Source: an uncultured Rivibacter sp. (GTDB taxonomy: Bacteria > Pseudomonadota > Gammaproteobacteria > Burkholderiales > Burkholderiaceae). From it: 12,800 nt of DNA. Location: positions 1 through 12,800 of the forward strand of contig CAMLNA010000124.1 in assembly GCA_946481025.1 (NCBI GenBank). The letters are read 5' to 3'. Shown here piece after piece: positions 8,901 through 12,800 of the stretch. The position numbers were made by a program, and so were the translations under genes. Positions within the stretch are counted from its first letter, which is position 1. The number at the start of each line of letters is the position of its first letter. The notes under the pieces are model-generated. The model was not told where the DNA came from, searched no databases, and saw only the letters and a program-made list of their open reading frames with translations.

Positions 8901-11900
8901 GCCAGGCGCTGCAGCAGCTCCGGCGGCGGCGCCTTCAGGAAGCCGGCGGCGAACTGATGCAGCAGGCGGCGCACTTCGTCTGCCGAGTCGACGAACAGGC
9001 TCGCCTCCTGCGGCGTGCCGTGTCCGATGGCCTGCGAGCGCATCAGGGCGTGCTCGAGCTGACGCGCCAGGTGCGACAGGTCGGCGAAGCCCACGGTCGC
9101 CGAGCTGCCGGCCAGCGAATGCGCCATGGCGATGGCCATCTCGCCCACCGGACGGTGCAGTTCGAGCGCCCATTCGGCCAGCTCGGTGGAGAGGCGGCGC
9201 GACCGCTCGTCGGCTTCGTTGAGATAGATGTTGAACAGCGGGATGCTGATGCGCAGCGGGCCGACGACCTTGACCTGGTCGTTGACCGGCTCGGCGTCGG
9301 TCTCCGGCGCTGCGTCGAGCGCGTCGTTGGAAGCCACCGCCTCGGGGCTTGCCACCGGTGCGAGGTCCACCGGCTCGAGCGGCAGGTCGGCCAGCGGCGC
9401 GGCCGCAGCGGCGACGCCGAAATCGGCATCGAGGGGCAGGTCGAGATCGGTGATCTCGAGCGTTTCGATGGTTTCCGGGGCTTCGAGCGTCTCGGATTCG
9501 GGCGTCTCGATGCGCACCGGCTGCGTGACTTCGGGGTTCCACTGCGACCCGGCGACCGGCTGAGCGGCTGCCGGCGCGGGCGCGCTGTCGAAGCTGGAGA
9601 GATCGAGGGTGAAGTCGATGACCGGCATGGCCGGTTCGGCCGGCGCCACCGGTGCGGCCGCCGCCGGTTCGGCCGGCAGGTCGAACGAGAAGTCCTCGAC
9701 GGGCGCCGGCGGAGGCGCCTGGACGGGCGCGGCAACCACCGGTGCGGGCACGGGTGCGGGTGCAGGCGCTGGGGCAAGGACCGGCGCAGCGGCCGCTCCC
9801 ACGGCCTGCAGGCGGCCTTCGAGCCGCAGCGCATCGGCGGCGGTGCGCACCGGCGCGGCGGCATGGCCACCGCTGCGGCGCGCCGCAATTCCTTCGACCC
9901 AGGCGCCCAGGTAGGACAGCACGTCACCGGTGAGTGCCAGCAGTTCGTCGCTGGCGGGCTTCTGTTCGGCCAGCCAGGCGTTGTAGAGCTGCTCGCACGA
10001 CCAGGCGGCTTCACCGAACTCGTTCAGCCCGACCATGCGCGAGCTGCCCTTGAGCGTGTGGAAGGCGCGGCGCACGACGGTGAGCTGCCCGGCATCGCCA
10101 GGGTTGCGCTCGAGCTCGGCGACGGCGTTGTTCGCATCGACCATCACTTCGCGAGCTTCCTCGAGGAAGATCTCGCGCATCTCGTCGTCTTCTTCGAGGC
10201 CGGTGGGCGCAGGCGCCGCGGCCGGCGTGGCGGCCAGCGGCGGCACGGCCGGGGCCGCGCTCAGCGGCACGGCCGGCGCGGGCAGCTCCAGCACGTCGAG
10301 CCCGATCGGCTCGGACGCGCTGACCACGAAGTCGGCCATGGCCTGCACGACCTGCTCGCGCGCCAGCGACACGGTGGCCGGACCGGCGCCGGCCTGCTCG
10401 GCCTGCTGCAGCGCGGCCTGCGCATGCGACACGGTGGCGGCCAGCTCGGGCTGGTCGGCGACGAGCACTTCCTGAGACAGCCGATCGAGCTCGCCGGAGA
10501 CGGTTTCGAGGGGCACGTCCTGGTTCATGGCGGCGAGCGCCAGCGATTGCGCCTGCTCGATCAGCCGCGGTGCGCTCGGCGCTTCTGCGATGACCTCGGG
10601 CGCGGCCGCCTGCACGGCCTGGCTGCGGCCCATCACCGGGTACAGGGTGCCGCTGGCGGCGTCGAACGCGAACAGCGACTTCGCCATCTGCGGCTGCACG
10701 CTGAGCATGTCGATCAGGAAGCTCAGCGCGCTGAGGTTGCCGGCCAGGCGGTCGAAGGTGCCGGCCGCCGCGGCCTTGGAGGGATCGACCTCGGTGATGA
10801 TCAGCGCATCGACGTCGTCGCGCATGCGCAGCACCGCCTGGGACGCCTGCGTCATGTCGAGCACCGACAGCACGCCACGCATCGCCTGCATCTGGTTGGG
10901 CACCGGAATCAGCACGGTGCGGTCGGCCGGATTGCGGAAGAACTGGTCGATCAGCTTTTCGCTTTCGGACAGGGTCGCACGCAGCTCCTGCACCACGCTG
11001 CCCATGGTCTGGCGGTCGGAGACGCGGCGGTACAGCTCTTCCATCCACGGCTCGAGCGGCTCGGGCGTGCCGCCCGCGTTCACCGCCTCGATGCGCTCTG
11101 CCAGGCGCGACACTCGCTTGGCCTGGTCGGCATGGTCGAAGTCGCCGTCTTCGAGCGAGGCTTCGAGATACAGCACGCTGGTGGCCACTTCCATGGCCAG
11201 CGACGGGGCCGGGCTTGCATTGGCCTGCACGGCCTGGCCAATGGCCTTCTGCAGCGCGTCGGCCAGCGACTCGCCGGCGGGATACAGGCGCTTGAGCGAG
11301 TCGCCCACCAGCGAGAACTGCTCGTTGAGGCCCGGCAGGCGATGCAGCTCGCCGCCGGCCACGGCAGACCAGGAATCCTTGGCCGTGGAGACACGCTTGC
11401 GCGCCTGGGCAATCCAGGCCGGGTCGAAGCGGCCGAGCATCGGCTCGCGATAGTCGACCGGGGCCTGCCGGTCGAGGTTGTAGGCGCGGCGCACCGCGGC
11501 CAGGCGCGGCGACGCAGTGGCGCCCTTGGGCATGGCCTGGGCGCAGAAGAACAGCAGGTCCTGCGCGAGGCGCTCGGAGACTTCGGCCTCGCCGCGCTCG
11601 AGGGCGCGCAGCTGAGCGAGCAGGCGCGAGGTGACGCGCTTGCTGAAGACGTCGGCCTGGAAGAGCCCCTGCGCCTGCGCCTCGAAGAAGGCGGAGGCGA
11701 GGCGCCACAGCGTGGCACCCTGCCCGTCGGCCGCGCCGTTGGCGAGCCCGGCGCACATGTCGCTCATCTGCGCGGCCGCCTGCGCCGACGTGCTGCGCAT
11801 CAGCATGAGCAGCTGCGATTCGAAGTTCGACACGGCCGCGCCATGGGCCGCGATGGGCGCAGTGGCGTCGCCCGGCACGTCGTGCCAGCTCCAGTCCACC

Positions 11901-12367
11901 GACCACAGGTCGGCCGGATGCACGCGCTCGGCCCCGGCAAGCTCCTGCACCGCACGGTATTGCGGGAACAGCGCGACGGACGAGACCTGCTTGCCGGCCA
12001 GCAGCCGGCTCACGTAGTCGAGCAGTGCGAACGAAGCACGCTCGATGGCCTCGACGGCAGCCAGGTCCAGCTTGTGCGGCTTGCTGATGAAGCGCTGCAC
12101 CGCGGCCTCGGAGCCGCGCAGCAACGCCGCGCCGGCGGGCAGTCCGACCAGTTCGAGGGCACCCACGCCCTGGTGGATCTGCTGGCGCGCCGTGCGCAGG
12201 ATGGCCGGGTCCACCGCGTCGACGTCGGAGCTGGCGGCGGCTTCGGCTTCCTTCAGGCAGCGGCGCAGCGCCTTGTGGGCGGCGTCGAGCGACTTGCGCA
12301 GTTCCTCATGCACCCAGGCCAGGGAACTCAAGTCGTCGATCATCTGGGGGTCGCGCTGGGTATCCAT
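5978..12367 (-). CDS. chpA: ChpA/PilL-type hybrid chemosensory histidine kinase with Hpt domains, CheW-like domain and receiver
   Basis: This is a very large CheA-type kinase (2129 residues) of the family that governs type IV pilus extension and retraction and, in Pseudomonas aeruginosa, surface-linked signalling. The N-terminus resembles ChpA: an Hpt-like bundle with His65 (IHQGVGALELVGL) and a later degenerate one with Gln494 where His is expected. Three clear Hpt motifs follow: HTLKGSSRMVG (His770), HSLAGSSATVG (His1083) and HTLKGGARLAG (His1331). Ala/Pro/Glu-rich linkers lie at about 694-723, 855-1030, 1165-1265 and 1412-1485. The core has the dimerisation region with FDPLEFDRFTRFQELTRMMA, N-box HLLRNCVSHGIE (Asn1707), DDGAG (1747-1751), FTPGFST (1783-1789), GRGIGMD (1798-1804) and GT (1826-1827). 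A CheW-like domain (about 1835-1985) and a receiver follow (phospho-acceptor Asp2056 in SDIEMPRMDG, then ITSR and GKPY). There is no membrane helix; it should act at the pole with PilJ. The ATG at 12365-12367 has an AAGGGA ribosome site. The reading frame is unbroken. Confidence 0.95.
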   Translation of the reverse strand: MDTQRDPQMIDDLSSLAWVHEELRKSLDAAHKALRRCLKEAEAAASSDVDAVDPAILRTARQQIHQGVGALELVGLPAGAALLRGSEAAVQRFISKPHKLDLAAVEAIERASFALLDYVSRLLAGKQVSSVALFPQYRAVQELAGAERVHPADLWSVDWSWHDVPGDATAPIAAHGAAVSNFESQLLMLMRSTSAQAAAQMSDMCAGLANGAADGQGATLWRLASAFFEAQAQGLFQADVFSKRVTSRLLAQLRALERGEAEVSERLAQDLLFFCAQAMPKGATASPRLAAVRRAYNLDRQAPVDYREPMLGRFDPAWIAQARKRVSTAKDSWSAVAGGELHRLPGLNEQFSLVGDSLKRLYPAGESLADALQKAIGQAVQANASPAPSLAMEVATSVLYLEASLEDGDFDHADQAKRVSRLAERIEAVNAGGTPEPLEPWMEELYRRVSDRQTMGSVVQELRATLSESEKLIDQFFRNPADRTVLIPVPNQMQAMRGVLSVLDMTQASQAVLRMRDDVDALIITEVDPSKAAAAGTFDRLAGNLSALSFLIDMLSVQPQMAKSLFAFDAASGTLYPVMGRSQAVQAAAPEVIAEAPSAPRLIEQAQSLALAAMNQDVPLETVSGELDRLSQEVLVADQPELAATVSHAQAALQQAEQAGAGPATVSLAREQVVQAMADFVVSASEPIGLDVLELPAPAVPLSAAPAVPPLAATPAAAPAPTGLEEDDEMREIFLEEAREVMVDANNAVAELERNPGDAGQLTVVRRAFHTLKGSSRMVGLNEFGEAAWSCEQLYNAWLAEQKPASDELLALTGDVLSYLGAWVEGIAARRSGGHAAAPVRTAADALRLEGRLQAVGAAAAPVLAPAPAPAPVPAPVVAAPVQAPPPAPVEDFSFDLPAEPAAAAPVAPAEPAMPVIDFTLDLSSFDSAPAPAAAQPVAGSQWNPEVTQPVRIETPESETLEAPETIETLEITDLDLPLDADFGVAAAAAPLADLPLEPVDLAPVASPEAVASNDALDAAPETDAEPVNDQVKVVGPLRISIPLFNIYLNEADERSRRLSTELAEWALELHRPVGEMAIAMAHSLAGSSATVGFADLSHLARQLEHALMRSQAIGHGTPQEASLFVDSADEVRRLLHQFAAGFLKAPPPELLQRLAEHEVDAGRRLEAQSAAAELQQPVSEALPLDNHPEVLEPLSLEEVAAPPVEVAPEPVVAPQPPAPEPVAAAPVAEPQPEPAPVAEQTNFAELGQAELKELAPLKPQDVVHSTPVRSGHGTDYDDEIDAVDAVDADLFPIFEEEAEDLLPQLASQMRDWQRRPADMGGATACMRTLHTLKGGARLAGAMRLGEMAHRLETAIEHLLAREEVTPEDVETLQSRVDGLATVFEALRSRDAQAYEEAAAAAVEAAQSLHGDLDEEPRPSVPVQAAEPVPAEPVVREPVAELPPELPPLPVALELPLPTPPALEPVLPEALDVPAPARSQPAAPSVEIDWSRFVSDTPTTRLAARSERAVASSTHAVRVRAQLLDRLVNQAGEVSITRARLESEVGNIKGTLGDLTDNLERLRQQLRDIELQAETQMSSRLEAAKQLSQQFDPLEFDRFTRFQELTRMMAESVNDVATVQRTLQRTLETAEDELAAQARLTRDLQDDLLRTRMVEFESLSDRLYRVVRLAAKETGKQVRLDIVGGSIEVDRGVLERMTGAFEHLLRNCVSHGIEAPDARVAKGKEATGSIYVVLHQEGNEVSVEFRDDGAGLNLARIRQKGEAMGLLAPGSQHTDAELANLIFTPGFSTADSVTELAGRGIGMDVVRSEINAMGGRIETATAPDQGTSFKLVLPLTTAVTQVVMLRCGDAVVAVPSNLIEIVRRATATEIDAAYTRGGYHYGDHTLPFFWLGALLQISPRGQTAGRSMPVVVIKSAQQRIAMHVDEVLGNQEVVVKNLGPQLSRLPGLAGMTLLASGAVSLIYNPVALATVYGETARAYTTAALHAPMEELAAEPEVQVNAAPAVPLVLVVDDSLTVRRVTQRLLAREGYRVTLAKDGLEALERLAEERPAIVLSDIEMPRMDGFDLVRNIRGDRKLADLPVIMITSRIAQKHRDYAAELGVNHYLGKPYSEEELLALIGRYTSEAATA

Positions 12368-12406
12368 CCCATCCCTTGTCTCAAAAGTTCAGCACTCTCT
12401 TGGCAG

Positions 12407-12428
12407 TGCGCCGCCCGAGGGCGGCGCA
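12407..12428 (-). promoter_or_regulatory. Strong GC hairpin between pilJ and chpA
   Basis: In the 79-bp gap between the receptor and kinase genes, TGCGCCGCC and GGCGGCGCA form a perfect 9-bp stem with a 4-base loop (CTCG when read on the transcribed strand). An extra C-G pair could close the loop to two bases. No run of T follows on the minus strand, so it is a poor intrinsic terminator; in an operon it more likely protects the 3' end of the upstream message or dampens read-through. A second, weaker stem GCACT/AGTGC (12392-12396 with 12405-12409) overlaps it by three bases, so both cannot form fully at once. Confidence 0.45.
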
Positions 12429-12446
12429 ACAGGAGATTCCGCGTGA

Positions 12447-12800
12447 TCAGCCGATCTTGAATCGGGCCACCGACTGTTTCAACTCCTCGGCGGTCTTGGA
12501 CAGCTCTCGAACCAGCTGAGCGGTCGATCGCGTGCCCTCGCCGGTTTGTTCGGTCACCGCGAAGATGTGCTGGATGTTCGCTGCCACCACGTTGGCCGAT
12601 TCGGCTTCGCGGGAGGCTTGCGACGAAATGCTGGTAATCAGTTCGGCGAGCTGGCGCGACACGCGGTCGATCTCGCCCAGGGCGGTACCTGCGTTGTCGG
12701 ACAGCTTCGCGCCTTCGACCACGCCCTGCGTCGAGCGCTCCATGGCGGCCACGGCGTCGGCCGTGTCGGTCTGAATGGTCTTCACCAGCGCCGCGATCTG
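12447..12800 (-). CDS. pilJ: Methyl-accepting chemotaxis protein C-terminus, probably PilJ (5' part outside window)
   Basis: The last 117 residues of a chemoreceptor are present, running from the window edge to a TGA at 12447-12449. They read as the descending arm of the cytoplasmic signalling hairpin: a long amphipathic coiled coil without breaks, starting QIAALVKTIQTDTADAV and including the adaptation-region-like GEIDRVSRQLAELITSISSQ and VAANIQHIFAVTEQTGEGT. It ends SVARFKIG, without a tethered CheR-binding pentapeptide. The position directly before a ChpA-type kinase on the same strand and the FKIG-like end point to PilJ, the receptor of the pilus chemosensory system; another receptor type cannot be excluded from this fragment alone. 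The membrane and periplasmic parts lie beyond 12800. An internal GTG (12783-12785) could be mistaken for a start, but the frame stays open to the edge and the coiled coil continues across it. Confidence 0.88.
   Translation of the reverse strand, partial: QIAALVKTIQTDTADAVAAMERSTQGVVEGAKLSDNAGTALGEIDRVSRQLAELITSISSQASREAESANVVAANIQHIFAVTEQTGEGTRSTAQLVRELSKTAEELKQSVARFKIG

Noticed and set aside
5912..12460. A 2182-codon open frame on the plus strand, antisense to the whole of chpA.
   Set aside because: Its translation is a low-complexity run of Arg, His, Gly, Ala and Gln with no recognisable domain. It exactly shadows a strongly recognised gene. In GC-rich coding DNA, third-position G/C bias removes stop codons from the opposite frame, so such length is expected without selection for coding.

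Overview
The window is GC-rich DNA in which every gene I accept lies on the minus strand. Codon bias is strong enough to leave very long stop-free shadow frames on the other strand. The protein families (a PilJ/ChpA-type chemosensory system, a CecR-type TetR regulator beside a NodT-family efflux system) and the composition suggest a betaproteobacterium, most likely of the order Burkholderiales. That placement is an inference from family resemblance and composition.

In the direction of transcription (high to low coordinates), the window opens with the 3' end of a methyl-accepting chemotaxis protein, probably pilJ (12447-12800). A 79-bp gap with a strong GC hairpin follows. Next is a 2129-residue hybrid CheA-type kinase of the ChpA/PilL family (5978-12367). 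It has an Hpt-like N-terminus, a degenerate Hpt-like segment, three recognisable Hpt domains joined by long Ala/Pro/Glu linkers, a CheA kinase core, a CheW-like domain and a C-terminal receiver. After 35 bp with two perfect palindromes comes a 352-residue GGDEF diguanylate cyclase (4884-5942) with intact active and inhibitory sites. Where Pseudomonas has chpB and chpC after chpA, this genome has a cyclic-di-GMP synthase, so type IV pilus or surface-sensing chemotaxis and c-di-GMP signalling may be expressed together.

The lower half is a separate module: a TetR-family regulator with CecR-like features (4028-4732), an outer-membrane efflux lipoprotein (2461-3963), a periplasmic adaptor (1242-2450) and the first 402 codons of an RND (HAE1-type) pump (1-1208, running off the window). 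Together they would form a complete tripartite pump spanning both membranes. Two related imperfect palindromes, one in the tetR promoter region and one between tetR and the outer-membrane gene, match at 17 of 22 positions. They are good candidates for the operators through which the regulator controls itself and the pump.

No RNA gene, insertion sequence, CRISPR array, integrase or other mark of transfer was seen, and no gene-free stretch reaches 300 bases. Nothing here is clearly a new class of system. The points most worth checking are the chpA-diguanylate cyclase linkage, the domain degeneracy of the kinase and the paired operators.
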